64,000 bases of DNA from Cordylochernes scorpioides (lineage: Eukaryota > Arthropoda > Arachnida > Pseudoscorpiones > Chernetidae): contig CP092875.1 of NCBI GenBank assembly GCA_030710605.1, positions 61,776,427 to 61,840,426 on the forward strand, in the 5' to 3' direction. The position numbers and the translations under genes are program-made. This document shows positions 25,742-36,309 of the stretch, piece by piece. The notes below the pieces were generated by a model that worked only from the letters and a program-made list of their open reading frames with translations, was not told the DNA's origin and ran no database searches. The stretch's first letter is position 1. Every line of letters begins with the position of its first letter.

Positions 25742-25870
25742 AAGATCATCTGCATTGAGGTGGTCTTTTATTTTTGACTTACAAAAATAAACTTACAACT
25801 AGATCATCTGGATTGAGATGGTCTTCTGGTTTTTATCTCACAACAAGATCATCTGCTCTGAGGTGGTCTT
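25742..25870 (+). repeat. Three tandem small hairpins
   Basis: Each unit has a 9-10 bp stem and a six-base loop: AAGATCATCT-GCATTG-AGGTGGTCTT at 25742-25767, AGATCATCT-GGATTG-AGATGGTCT at 25801-25824, and AAGATCATCT-GCTCTG-AGGTGGTCTT at 25845-25870. All stems close as RNA if G-U pairs are allowed; the middle copy changes a wobble to a Watson-Crick pair. A worn fourth piece is near 26008. Drawn on the plus strand because the wobbles only form in that RNA. Confidence 0.55.
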
Positions 25871-26029
25871 GTATTTCTACAGACTCACAACAAGTTTATT
25901 TGCATACGGATCATAGGCTTTGTGGTTTTCTAGGGATAAAATATGAATATTTATAATAAAATATTTCTATATACACTATAATTTTCCACTTCCATAATAT
26001 TGAACTTTCTGCATTGAAGTGGTTTCTAA

Positions 26030-27300
26030 CACATGTTAATATATAGATTGATATAAAAATATTATTTTATAGCATCTTTATTTATCTCTCTTGACATATA
26101 ATTTACAATAAATGAATTACACATTCAGAATTACTTCTTTGAGGTGATTGAAGGAGTTCACAAAAAATATTATTGAGACGAGAAAGATTTGTTGAGATAG
26201 AATATAATGGTCATACACCATAGAGGTATACTTCTTTTAGTGCTTAAACAACTATAAGATAACAACTTATTCGTATAAGGATTGGTTTTAAGAAAGGAAA
26301 ATCCCATTTTGGGATCAGACCATTTTGTTGCATAAATACTTTAAAAATTCTGTATATATCTAATTCCTTAGAGTCCTGTATATAGAATGTGAAAATTTTG
26401 AAACGAAATTATTATTTGAATTGTAAATATGTGTATTTTGAATATTATATAAATTGGTTGAATAAAATTGTTTTACAATATTCATGCCTTTTTATTTATT
26501 TACACTTTTAACACCCTATATTATACACAATCAATCAAAGATATAACTTGTTTCAAAATTCTGTTTAGCTATCATTGCCAAGTACTGATTTGCCACCACA
26601 GGTTCAGAAATCACCAATGGTAAAGGGATGGGTTTATTGGCTCAGAGAAAAATCAACTGTTCTCTTCCCACCGAGGATATCAATTTTAATTGATGATCAC
26701 ATATTACTGGTAGTGTCAAAGTTCAGGAACGAATCATCACACTAATATAAACTCTTTAAAATGTTTCCATATTTAATCAAACTAGGCCTTCGAATTTTAT
26801 ATTTTGAATATACACAAAAAAGTCCATTAAAGATATTTGAAACTTCAAATTACATTTAATTATAAATTATTATTATTGAGATAGTATCAGTGTTTGTCGA
26901 TCAAATTTATTCAAAGTGGAATATTTAAATATATCTAAATCAAAATACTAAACTCTTGTTTTTATTTGTGTTGAAGGCGTGATCATCATCCAGTAAAAAA
27001 TGCAATTTATATTTTAAAAAACATACACGAATCAAAAAGATAATTTTATTTGAAAATATTTAGATGGAATGCTTTCTCTTTGTGAATTTATTGCAGAATA
27101 TTTTCCTCACAAATCCAGGAAATTATTTTTATACAATTTTTATATTTGTAACTTGTGAAAAATATAATAGCGTATTGTTTATTTAGAAGCAATACATGGC
27201 ATCTCATTAGCTTAAATACAATTTTGTTAATATTTTGTTTTAAACATCACACCCCATTTTCTCGAACATATTTGACCATCGAGTTTGCGGTTTAATTTGG
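26030..27300. other. AT-rich intergenic DNA
   Basis: A possible polyadenylation signal, GAATAAAATTG, at 26459-26469 is the only signal I would note. No ORF with recognisable motifs and no clear repeat ends. Confidence 0.4.
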
Positions 27301-27328
27301 CCATCTAATTAACAGCTGAAAGGATACA

Positions 27329-27490
27329 ATGTCTCAAGAACTTTACCACCCACTTGTTCTCAAGGCAAATGATACAAAATATATTATTAACGACTTCTCG
27401 CTATTGGCTCTGGCAAAAAAGAAAGAGTCAATAATGGGGAGAAAGTATGTATACTATGCAGTTAGGAAGAATGTAAGTCTTGTGACTTAA
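27329..27490 (+). CDS. Small ORF of 53 codons ending at a possible splice donor; hypothetical
   Basis: ATG at 27329 in the context ATACAATGT opens MSQELYHPLVLKANDTKYI and continues NDFSLLALAKKKES, with ordinary amino-acid balance for so AT-rich a region. A consensus donor, AATGTAAGT, lies at 27471-27479, so it may be a first coding exon ending RKN. No domain recognised and no partner exon found by eye. Confidence 0.3.
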   Translation: MSQELYHPLVLKANDTKYIINDFSLLALAKKKESIMGRKYVYYAVRKNVSLVT

Positions 27491-28004
27491 CACAGTCTGG
27501 ATGATGTGAGTCGTGGAAGATAAACCTGTCATGAAGAAATATAAGTCCTGGATAAAAAGGAAACACTGATTTAATTGAATATAAGCTTATATACCTAACA
27601 CAGATATTGAAAGGAAGAATAAAATGGATCCTCAACATGTGGAAAAGTGATTGAACTTACCATAGAGCTAATTAATATAAATCCTGTTATTATCGACTTA
27701 TAATACCACAAATAATTTTTAAATAAACTCTACCCCTAAAATGTGTTAAATAAAATTGTGATTCATTATTGTCGCATTTTTTTTCACTTACAATTTTCAT
27801 TCACCTCAAATCTTTGTATTATACTAAAATATTGCATACTATTCAAGAGAGCTGATATATGGACAATAAACGAGGAAACTCCAGGAGAGCGAAGTGAAAA
27901 ATTTAATTTTTAATTTTCTCCATAGCTCCCAAACCTCTGTTATATATATATATATGTCTATAATTAAAAATTTATATATTGAATCAAAATATAATTAATT
28001 TTGT

Positions 28005-28130
28005 CAATATTTCAGTTGGCTGAACGTACAACATTGGTGCCAATATTGGTTGAATAAATTATTTTTTGATCCAATATATGCCTTTTTAAATAAAGATCTA
28101 TTTATGTATTGCTGTATTTTAAGAAAATAT
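28005..28130. repeat. Worn Penelope-type foldback end
   Basis: TCAGTTGGCTGAACG followed by CCAATATTGG and AATATATGCCTTTTT matches the half-sites of the foldback at 30930-31170 and the tail at 63410-63520. The central palindrome has been lost. Confidence 0.55.
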
Positions 28131-28349
28131 ATGTATATGGAATAATATCAATTATATTAGTGAATAATTATTGATATAAGTGATCATATTCTATATATGT
28201 AGTACACTTTGATTAAAGAGTAGTATATATACATGTAGTAACAACTATGTAGAGGTGGTGGAAATAAGATTTAGAAAAAGTGCAAATGTAATTGGTGTGA
28301 AATAGGGAGAATTAGGTTGATGTTTTATGTAAACTCAAAAACAGACAAT

Positions 28350-29250
28350 GGCACTGTCAGCATTTACTAACCAGCCCTGATGTATAATGTTCTCTCTTAG
28401 AGATGGGTTTGAGTCAAGCGGAACCTGCCGGTGGCTTGCTGTCCAGCGAAGAAAAACAAAAGATATTCACAATATGTGCGGTATAAAGTCTACTTTTATA
28501 TTACATATACACATGGAAAATATTAAATGATTTTTAAACAAAATCTGTTGTTGTTGTTTTTTATTATTCCTCAAGTCGTTTAAACGATCTCCATTACGTC
28601 TCATTGTCTATATTATAGTCCTGGGGTATTAGACATCATGGAGAAGGAAAGAGGGGTACACCTGCTGTTGGTCTGAAGACCTGTAAGTACCACTTAGTGT
28701 GACTTTGCTTCTTTTAGTTGGCTGCTCCTGGCATGGGGCGTTGACGCCCTTTGTAGCCGCTCCTATGGAGAACAGACGCTACCAATTGACACCTTCCTAC
28801 ATTAGCCGGGTATGTATCACAACCTTCACGCCTTAACTAAATTTATGTATATATTCAGACACAAACAATAATGGACCATATATATATGATACAATAATAT
28901 TAATTATATTTAATAAAATACAAAGCTTTGTTTCAAACCTGGCAACATTTGGTGTAAGTGACAAATGTTCCATCAAACTTAGTATTTGAGAGAGGTTAAA
29001 TTATCCGAAGGTACTGAGATCCGTCTAGTAGGAAATCAGTCTAGGAACATGCCAGTCCACGTAGTCCAACGTTAATTGGCCAAATTAAAAGAAAACTGCC
29101 AACTTACTGACGTCGTCAAATACCTTTAAAAAGTCCCGCAGCCTCAAGGCAGTCTTTCTGACCCCCAATACGTCATGTTACATTGTCTGCTGTGTCGCTA
29201 CTGTCCGACAGAAGATGTTCTTGACATTTTTGCATAGGTTCATTCTTCTC
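28350..29250. other. Less AT-rich interspersed repeat, unclassified
   Basis: 28550-28810 contains GGGGCGTTGACGCCC, a perfect inverted repeat, and GGAGAACAGACGCT; a shorter GAACAGACGC also occurs in reverse orientation near 37690. 29000-29220 is also richer in GC. No open frame. Likely untranslated parts of a retroelement I cannot name. Confidence 0.35.
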
Positions 29251-29669
29251 TTCTTTTTTTAATCCCCTAAGCTTATAAAAAAATAACAATAGATATATTT
29301 TGACAATTTGAAACTCGCAAATTTGAATCTCTCGATAAAGTGAACATTTTTTCCCGGTCCTTTGAAAAATACTCGATAAGTTGAATAAAACAATATTAAT
29401 TGGTTCCCTCGGTAATTGGAAGTTAAAGGAATAGTATCTTGCCTTGGAATTGTATCATTATTCTTGTCTCAAATAAATTGCCGTGTCATCCTGAATTTTG
29501 TCCCTCCTAATTTTCTACATTACAAAATCATCATTTTATCTATTCTCCCAATAAAAATGTTGTAGATAAATGATAAAACTAACTTTGACTTGTGCGCAAT
29601 TAATAGGTAGAAAATCTTACTTTTGATAAATAATCTTTAAGATAATAAACTTAGTGATAATAAAACTTA

Positions 29670-29887
29670 TAGATAAAAAAAACTTGTTATCATCGTCGCA
29701 ATGGGGGCGCTGCTTGCGAGTTAAATCTATAAATCTGCAAATAACTCTAAGGATATTCAAGATATTAAAGAAATTATTTTCAAAAACCTTCCAGGGGATA
29801 TACCTAATAATATCCAAAAATTTCACGGCGATTGGATTTATGGTTTTTGAATCTATAGATAGAGTACAAACATACAGACAGACATTC

Positions 29888-29938
<51 letters not shown>

Positions 29939-29945
29939 TTAAAGG
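29670..29945 (+). repeat. Interspersed retroposon fragment ending in a TA microsatellite
   Basis: GGGGGCGCTGCTTGCGAG, then ACGGCGATTGGATTTATGG, then ACAAACATACAGACAGACA, and a TA run at 29890-29935. The same order (GAGGGCGCTGTTCGTGAG, then ACAAACAAACAAACATACCA, then a short TA run) recurs at 32280-32490. CATACA-rich 3' ends with short-repeat tails are typical of RTE-like LINEs and the SINEs they move. Class is inferred. Confidence 0.5.
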
Positions 29946-29961
29946 GCATATATAAGATTTC

Positions 29962-30215
29962 TGTTGTATCCTGGAGTTAGGTTGATATATTGAATTATTA
30001 ATTCTCGTATCTACTCCGGGATATAAAGGGATGAGGAACTGCTCCTGCTTTCCTTCACTGTGCTACAGTTGGTTAATTTGTAACTCCTGTTATCTTTGTT
30101 GCTGTTGTTTTATTTCAATTATATTGTTATATATTTTTATTTATTGATTAGGTTTTAATAAAGTCCTAAAGATCCTTTGTACACGAGGTAGTTTTTCTTT
30201 GTCAACAAACAACGC
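29962..30215 (+). mobile_element. Possible solo LTR with TATA box and polyadenylation signal
   Basis: It begins near TGTATCCTGGAG, has GGATATAAAGGG at about 30019, AATAAAG at about 30160 and ends near GTCAACA. The order fits a U3-R-U5 unit. I could not define a clean target-site duplication, so borders are uncertain. Confidence 0.25.
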
Positions 30216-30929
30216 AAGTCTGTAAAAATATCGAAATACACATTCACATTAAGGAGACAGAGTATGCTTATGATTTATTTATCAAAGTGAAATACTCGCT
30301 AAAATTATATATATTGTGCATAGATGGCGTGTTAGTTTATTATGCTGAGAGAGTATGTCTAAATTAAAATATTTAAAGATTTTCATGCAAATATGTATAT
30401 ATATATATTTCTTCTGTACTATGTCAATCAGACGTACAGACTTCGGTCTAGGTAGCCCACTATCCAATGGTGGTGTACTAAGTCAATAGATTAATTAATC
30501 ATCATGACAAAAAATCACTTTTAGTACCGGGTAAAATATCAAAATATCCAAATATATTGAATGCATTCAATAGCTTAATGGCTCATGAATTATATATAGT
30601 GAATTAAAAGTTTATAGATTAAAAGATAAAAATTCAGTTCTAAAATATTTTTCATCTTACTAAGGCCAGTAGAAAGATATTTTATTTATACAAGAAAAAG
30701 CATACAAAATATTTTGTTTTCATGTACAAAAGGTTCATTTAGATTCAAAATACGCATATTCAGCATAGTCCATGTGTATATATTTTTATGTATTGATTAT
30801 ATATATATATAAAATTATGATAGTATATAATACCAAATCAATATATATTCTCATTCGATTAAAGGAGACAACATATATGGAAAATATTATTTTAAAAGCA
30901 ATTAACATATATATTATTTATTTTATAAA

Positions 30930-31170
30930 AAGGCATTTATTGCATCAAAATATCATTTAGTTTTACCAATATTTCAGCTGGCCGAACGCCAACCTTTGTC
31001 AAGGTATTATAACATTTGACATATGACACACTTTAAAATGTTATAATACCTTGATAAAGGTTGGCGTTCGGCCATCTGAAGTATAGGTAAAATAAATGAT
31101 ATTTTAATTCAATATATGTATTTTTAATCAAAGATTCATTTATGGATTGCTCTATTTTCATATATATATT
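30930..31170. repeat. Penelope-type foldback (palindromic) element
   Basis: The arms are near-perfect inverted copies: AATATCATTTA, ACCAATATTTCAGCTGGCCG, AACGCCAACCTTTGTCAAGG and TATTATAACATTT on the left, mirrored on the right after a roughly 20-base spacer. The GGTTGGCGTTCGGCC block recurs at 63480-63520 and resembles known Penelope 3' ends. Confidence 0.7.
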
Positions 31171-31630
31171 ATATAATCTAAATGCAAATATTTTATTTTT
31201 TAAAAAACATGTATTTTACTTTAATCATTGACTATTTTTTTTTTTTGACCATAGATTTAGAACATAATACTTTGAATATTTTTGTTGTAAATATGTATAG
31301 TTAACCTACCAAATATTTTTAATTCACTAATATAGGATTCATTTTATAAATTCTATATAACTGTGATAAATATTTAACGTACAATTCTTTTCATGTAATT
31401 GAAAAAAAAAAAAACTACTTGAAAGGTAAATAACTATCTTTTTTCACGACTGCACTTTCAATTCTCCATATTATTTTTTCAACAACAAAACAAAATAATC
31501 ATAACATATATATGTTCAAATAGTAATCAAATTTTTGGTCCTTTGTTTATCAAAGAAGAAATAATGCCACAGATTATAATAGTTTCGAGAGATAAAGTTT
31601 TAACGCGGTAATAGAATCTCTAATGGCTTT

Positions 31631-31834
31631 GTGAGAAAGAGAAATCCAATAGAATATTCTTCTTTATTCCGAGATGCTCTAATGATATTTCAAGCCATTA
31701 CCTCGTTTCATATCGTTTTCACATTGGACGAGCATCAGTTGGGACATTTGCTCAAGACTTTATATCCCTTAGAATTGAGAGCCTATATTATTTGGGTTTG
31801 TTTTCAGTATTCATTTCTCTTTTTCACTCATTGA
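31631..31834 (+). CDS. Unrecognised ORF of 67 codons
   Basis: Protein MRKRNPIEYSSLFRDALMI continues to LGHLLKTLYPLELRAYI with fewer AT-biased residues than chance ORFs nearby. A possible donor, TGGGTTTGT, follows at 31794. It lies 200 bases upstream of a Penelope 3' tail, so it may be a decayed element fragment. No domain named. Confidence 0.25.
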   Translation: MRKRNPIEYSSLFRDALMIFQAITSFHIVFTLDEHQLGHLLKTLYPLELRAYIIWVCFQYSFLFFTH

Positions 31835-32039
31835 AAACATTATATCATGTTTAATATTGTACTTTTTTCTTCTCTTCACTTCTAATAATAATGATAAAGA
31901 ACGATATTTTGATGTACCAAGTTTGCTCTAGTGTGTAAATATAATATATCAATTCTAAAATAGGTTAAGAACGCAGCTGATATTATGTAAATTTTATAAT
32001 GTACATATAAATTGCCATAGCATAGTTAAGTTTCATTTT

Positions 32040-32115
32040 GTATCCATTTTTCCTGTAGAAGGGCGTTATACCGAAAGCTCGAAAAAGGTTTAATAAAAGA
32101 TTCACATTCTTAGAC
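32040..32115 (+). repeat. Penelope-like element 3' tail
   Basis: CCTGTAGAAGGGCG, then CCGAAAGCTCGAAAAAGG and TTTAATAAAAG form the small stem-loop tail seen at Penelope-like element 3' ends. Related tails occur at 37460-37510 (reverse), 37930-37985 and 62085-62130. Confidence 0.6.
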
Positions 32116-32132
32116 CTTTACTTTATTATCTA

Positions 32133-32495
32133 ACTAGACGGGTGACCCGGGCTTCGCCCCGGGATTGACCCGTGTGCATATCTACCCGAGTGATATATAT
32201 TTAGATAAGATTTTTTTTTATAATTGTTTGTTATTAACATTATCTATTTGTTTTCATCAGCATAATTAATCTAATCTTTGATAGAGGGCGCTGTTCGTGA
32301 GCTAAGTAGAATAATTTGAATATATAGTTTTAATAATTGATTTATATATTTTTTAAAATAGCATATCGTCTTCCCCGTATTTTTTTACCTATGTATGGAA
32401 ATATTGGTTTGAATTAGTGAACTACTGCGAATTTGTATACCGAACATACAAACAAACAAACATACCAACATTAATTTATATATATATAGATATTG
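32133..32495 (+). repeat. RTE-like or SINE-like retroposon fragment
   Basis: The GC-rich head ACGGGTGACCCGGGCTTCG has a CCCGGG-CTTCG-CCCCGGG palindrome. Next come AGGGCGCTGTTCGTGAG and the tail ACAAACAAACAAACATACCA with a short TA run. Shares its second half with 29670-29945. Confidence 0.5.
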
Positions 32496-32549
32496 CTAGC
32501 AAAGGATCATATTCTTAATTTTTATATGCAAATATTCAATGACAATGTT

Positions 32550-33050
32550 TCTTATTATCTCTATTTCTCCTTGTCAATAATTTATGACTATTCTTTACGG
32601 CCTAAAATTTTGTAAATATGTATAAATATTGAAAACAAAGTAGGCATATCCTGACCAGGAGCACATGTGCTTTAAAGAAGGCAGAGCGCCATCTGGTGGA
32701 ACAGAAATCAACTAATCATTGATTTATCCTGTTCCCTGATATTTGGCCATCCCAATTCCTTGATAAATCAAGAAAAGCCATCCACGAACGCGTTTCGCGC
32801 TGTTGGCGCTCGTCAGCGTGGAGGTGATGGCGCTCTGCCTTCTGAAAAGCACATTTGCTCCTGGTAAGGATATGCCTTTTTTATTTTTAATAACAACACC
32901 TGACCATTTTTTTTAAATTTTTTTTTCTATTGTTTTTTCATGTATAAATATGTATATACAAATGTAGAGGCACATGTAGGTCAGCGCATGTGTTCCTAGG
33001 GAAACATAGCGCTTTAAAATGAAATAAAAGATAAAATATATTGTACCTAA
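32550..33050. repeat. Penelope-derived repeat with foldback arms and a hammerhead-like core
   Basis: Outer flanks (TTCTTTACGGCCTAAAATTT on the left; CCTAGGGAAACATAGCGCTTT on the right) match 56690-56940. Inside are inverted arms at 32643-32691 and 32826-32877 (GGCATATCCTGACCAGGAGC with GCTCCTGGTAAGGATATGCC), and between the arms a hammerhead-like motif on the minus strand. Copies of the arms recur at 33391-33500 and 35266-35468. Confidence 0.6.
32781..32822 (-). ncRNA. Hammerhead-ribozyme-like motif, type I
   Basis: Read on the minus strand: stem I CCACG; core CTGACGA (the seventh core base is free to vary); stem II GCGC-CAACA-GCGC, a perfect four-pair stem; core GAAA; then C-GC-GTT as a minimal stem III, with the predicted cleavage after GTT, and CGTGG closing stem I. 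All invariant core bases I can check are present, but the cleavage triplet is GTT rather than the favoured GTC. Minimal type I hammerheads with tiny stem III are known from Penelope-like elements, and this lies in a Penelope-type repeat. Activity is inferred. Confidence 0.65.
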
Positions 33051-33390
33051 CATTTCAAGATATTATAAAACAAGTAGTTATTCAATATGTTGGATTGCGC
33101 AGTTATGTTTTGGCTAAAATGTTTGCATTAGAATTTAATAAGTATCATAAACCTTTTTAAAATATTTTATAAACGCGAGTTTCGTGAAAGGTCTAAGAAT
33201 TGTAATAATATAAATTGACATAAGCGTTTTAAAAACGATTTAGCTTTTTTGTGAATTAAATTTTAAAATTCATAATTATTTTTTTGGCAAAAATTCATTA
33301 TTTAGACTCAATCAAAATTAAGCGTATATTCGGTAAATGAAATAATATATGTTTATATATATAAATATATATTAAATATAAAAAAGTCAT

Positions 33391-33500
33391 ATCCTGACCA
33401 GGAGCACATGTGCTTTTCAGAAGGCAGAGCGCCATCTGGTGGAACAGAAATCAACTAAACATTGATTTAGCCTGTTCCCTGAAGGGTATGCCTTTTTATT
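33391..33500. repeat. Deleted copy of the 32.6-kb foldback
   Basis: CATATCCTGACCAGGAGCAC, AGAGCGCCATCTGGTGG and AACAGAAATCAACTAAAC match the left arm of the 32.6-kb copy. The copy then jumps to GGTATGCCTTTTT, so the hammerhead-bearing centre is missing. Confidence 0.6.
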
Positions 33501-33864
33501 AACATCAACACCTGACCTTTTAATTTTTCTATTGTTTTTTTTTTAGCATATATATGATACCATAAATAAAATATTTATTTAACAAATATAGCACAAACAA
33601 TTGAGATATATGCCTTTATATATGGCGATATATTTATGATATGTTATGAATTGTCCTTTATATATGGATATGGTGCTATTTATATTGTCGAGTTGCAAAA
33701 TAGACGCGAGAAGATGTAAACACGAACAGTCTTTATTCTCTTTAACGGTCTCCTCTAAAATTGTATTCACTCACATTTATCAAAATTCGAAACTATTTTA
33801 GACGCGTATGATTCTTTTTTAAAATAAACAATTTCTACTGTCCTTACTGTAATGGAAAAATTAA

Positions 33865-33900
33865 TAGGAGGGCCTGACTCATCAGTGGTGAACCCTCCTA
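33865..33900. repeat. Perfect 8-bp stem-loop
   Basis: TAGGAGGG at 33865-33872 is the exact reverse complement of CCCTCCTA at 33893-33900, with a 20-base loop. It is isolated in AT-rich DNA. Function unknown; may be chance. Confidence 0.3.
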
Positions 33901-35260
33901 GCGGTTTAGCCAGTTAAATATACAATACCGCTGTAATATTGCATTTTTCGATCTTCCATTTATAGTGATACTGATGCTAGAGTCTTGGAATGGGTAATTT
34001 AGATAAACTATGGACATAAACTTTGAGGACAGCAGAATTACATACAATTATAAATATATAATATGCTTACATGATAACAGATGGCGCGCTAACGCGCATT
34101 TATATATATATGCCATAATTCAAAACTATGTAAATCAATACAATCAAATTTTTGCAAACAAATTAACCACGTTACAATATGTTATGAATTGATCTATAAT
34201 TGAAGTTGAACAATAACTACTATAATGATTCAGCAGTTGATTCTAATTATGTACAAGGTGTGATTTTACCTCCCAAGCAGACTCTTATTGAATATTGCAA
34301 ATTGTCCAGCCAGACCGTATATTTCTTGGTCGACTCAGTAGTTTTGAGAAAACTACTAGATCCCCACTACGATTATCACGGAAATAAATGTACAAATCCA
34401 TGATGACAAAAATAAATTGCATGAATAGAAATATAGAGGAGCAATCAGTTAACTTATTTCATTGAATCTAGAATATTTAAAATCGTATTTATTTTATTTG
34501 AAATATCGGAGGCGATATCCTAGCTTGGGATACTTACGCCTAAATACATTTTAGCAACTTATATGCAATTAATTTTATATACAATTCAATAAACAAGATT
34601 AAAACAAAATTAAAACATGAAAGATTGGTTTTCTCGATCAGAAAATTTACAAAAACTATTGAATTTTATATAGATGTCTTTGTTATATAAAATTTCGCAC
34701 ATTTCTTCGAAGAGATAAAAATTATCGCTTCTGTAGCTGTGAAATATAGAACATTCTATCAATAAATGTATTTAGGTTTGGTTTTATTTTCTACAAAAGC
34801 AGGTAGGATCATCCGTTGCCCCAATTATCGCCAGAAATTCTCCAAAATTACCATGATTTCTAATGAACTGTGCGTTTTAAAAATTAGGACGAAAATAATA
34901 AGGAATTCCAAATGGGAAAAATCGAATTTGAGAATATATCACATTTTTACCTGGTATTGAGATGAATTGAGGAAATATCTCACAGGCTGCATATTTCTAA
35001 GTTTTACCGAAGTTTTGATCTGAAACAGGAGGGCATGTGATGAATGTTTGCATGGGATCAGGTGGAGATTATGTTTCCATGTAAGGAGCTTAGAGCCGTT
35101 CGTCTTTCTTTAAACCCGCACAAATTTGAAGGCATAGCCGCCAGCAACATTCAAGCAATCCTTCTTCCTTAGCAGGAGGTAAGAAATGAACAAAACTGCA
35201 TATTCTGCTTAAGATATAAATGAATTTTAATTAGTTTTATCGTTATATATATATACTCTA
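33900..35260. other. AT-rich intergenic DNA without supported gene
   Basis: ORFs at 34200-34403 and 34766-34960 translate to unfamiliar, low-support peptides. 34995-35190 is slightly richer in GC but shows no frame or repeat ends. Confidence 0.4.
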
Positions 35261-35265
35261 TATTA

Positions 35266-35468
35266 AAAACAAGGAAGGCATATCCTGACCACGAGCACAT
35301 GTGCCTTTTTAAATGGCAGAGCGCCAATTAGTGGAACAGAAATCAACTAAACGTCAGGGATCAGGGAACAAGTTAAATCAACGTTTAGTTGATTTCTGTT
35401 CTATTAGATAGCGCTCTGCCAACTAAAAAGCACATTTGCTCGTGGTCAGGATATGCCTTCCTTGTTTT
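35266..35468. repeat. Long near-perfect hairpin (foldback element)
   Basis: The left arm 35266-35354 and right arm 35381-35468 are almost perfectly complementary over nearly 90 bases (GGCATATCCTGACCACGAGC with its mirror; AACAGAAATCAACTAAACGT with its mirror), around a 26-base loop. Same family as 32.6 and 33.4 kb, but lacking the hammerhead. If transcribed it would form a long double-stranded RNA. Confidence 0.75.
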
Positions 35469-35978
35469 CAATATCAACACCAAACCTTTTTACTTTTTCA
35501 CATACATTTATATCGTTTTGAGAAATCCATAAATAAATCTTTAATTAAAAAGGCATATATTGAATCAAAAATATTATCCAGTATATGTCTTTTAATTGAA
35601 ATATATACCTTTATATATGATGCAATATGAAAATTCTAATAACAGCGATAGCTATTAGTATCACTTTAGGTGACCATATTTTTATCAACTAATTAGAAAA
35701 TTAAGAGCATTGGTAAGCGATCGTTTAAAATATTCTCTATTTTTATTTTGCCAAACCATATACTTATTTTGAAGAGAAGTCAGTTCTTAATAGTTTATAT
35801 ATGTGCCAAAATAGGTACCTCTCCCTCTAATTGTAAATCAGAACGATGACACTATGCATCACCCTGGTATTGTGAATTTTCATTTTGATAATTCTGTTAC
35901 CTACTCTACTACAATATGAATTATTGTAAATAATGTCACGCGCAATTATCCAGATCGGATATAGCGTGTCTTATTTGT

Positions 35979-36275
35979 TTTTTTTTCTTATCCCTAGTAC
36001 ACGTGGTACAGGCCATGGAAATCATGGTGGGTAGAAGTTGGCGACTGCTTTTACTCTAAGTGTACCACATGTCTACACATGTGAAAAACAGTTCGACTTT
36101 GCACTTAAAAATGTGCCAGAGCCCCGTTTGGTTACTTGCATTCACTGTTGGGTTTAGACTTTTGCAAGAATCGGGGGCCATTGGATTAAATCAGAAAAAA
36201 ATGCCTAATGCAGGAATCGAACCCGGGTCGTAGCTTTCGTAAACCAACGGTTTAGACCATCCTTCCACCGACCCC
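35979..36275 (-). mobile_element. tRNA-derived SINE, copy 1, with 13-bp target-site duplication
   Basis: Read on the minus strand, the head from 36275 begins GGGGTCGGTGGAAGGATGG and contains an A-box-like region and the B box GGGTTCGATTCC, as in tRNA genes. The body follows, and the element ends in an A-run (T-run on plus). It is flanked by perfect copies of GTGTCTTATTTGT at 35966-35978 and 36276-36288. A second copy is at 60705-60978. The internal polymerase III promoter and tail fit a LINE-mobilised SINE. Confidence 0.85.
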
Positions 36276-36309
36276 CGTGTCTTATTTGTAACTGGTAATA
36301 AATAATCAC

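Noticed and set aside
19640-26030. CRISPR-like array of direct repeats
   Set aside because: Repeat length, kilobase spacing, decay of spacers and the eukaryotic context all exclude it.
29654-29938. Overlapping ORFs on both strands near the TA microsatellite
   Set aside because: They run through a retroposon fragment and into a YIYIYI repeat; translations of noncoding repeat.
32133-32160. Rho-independent-terminator-like GC palindrome
   Set aside because: It is the head of an interspersed retroposon in a eukaryotic genome, not a bacterial terminator.
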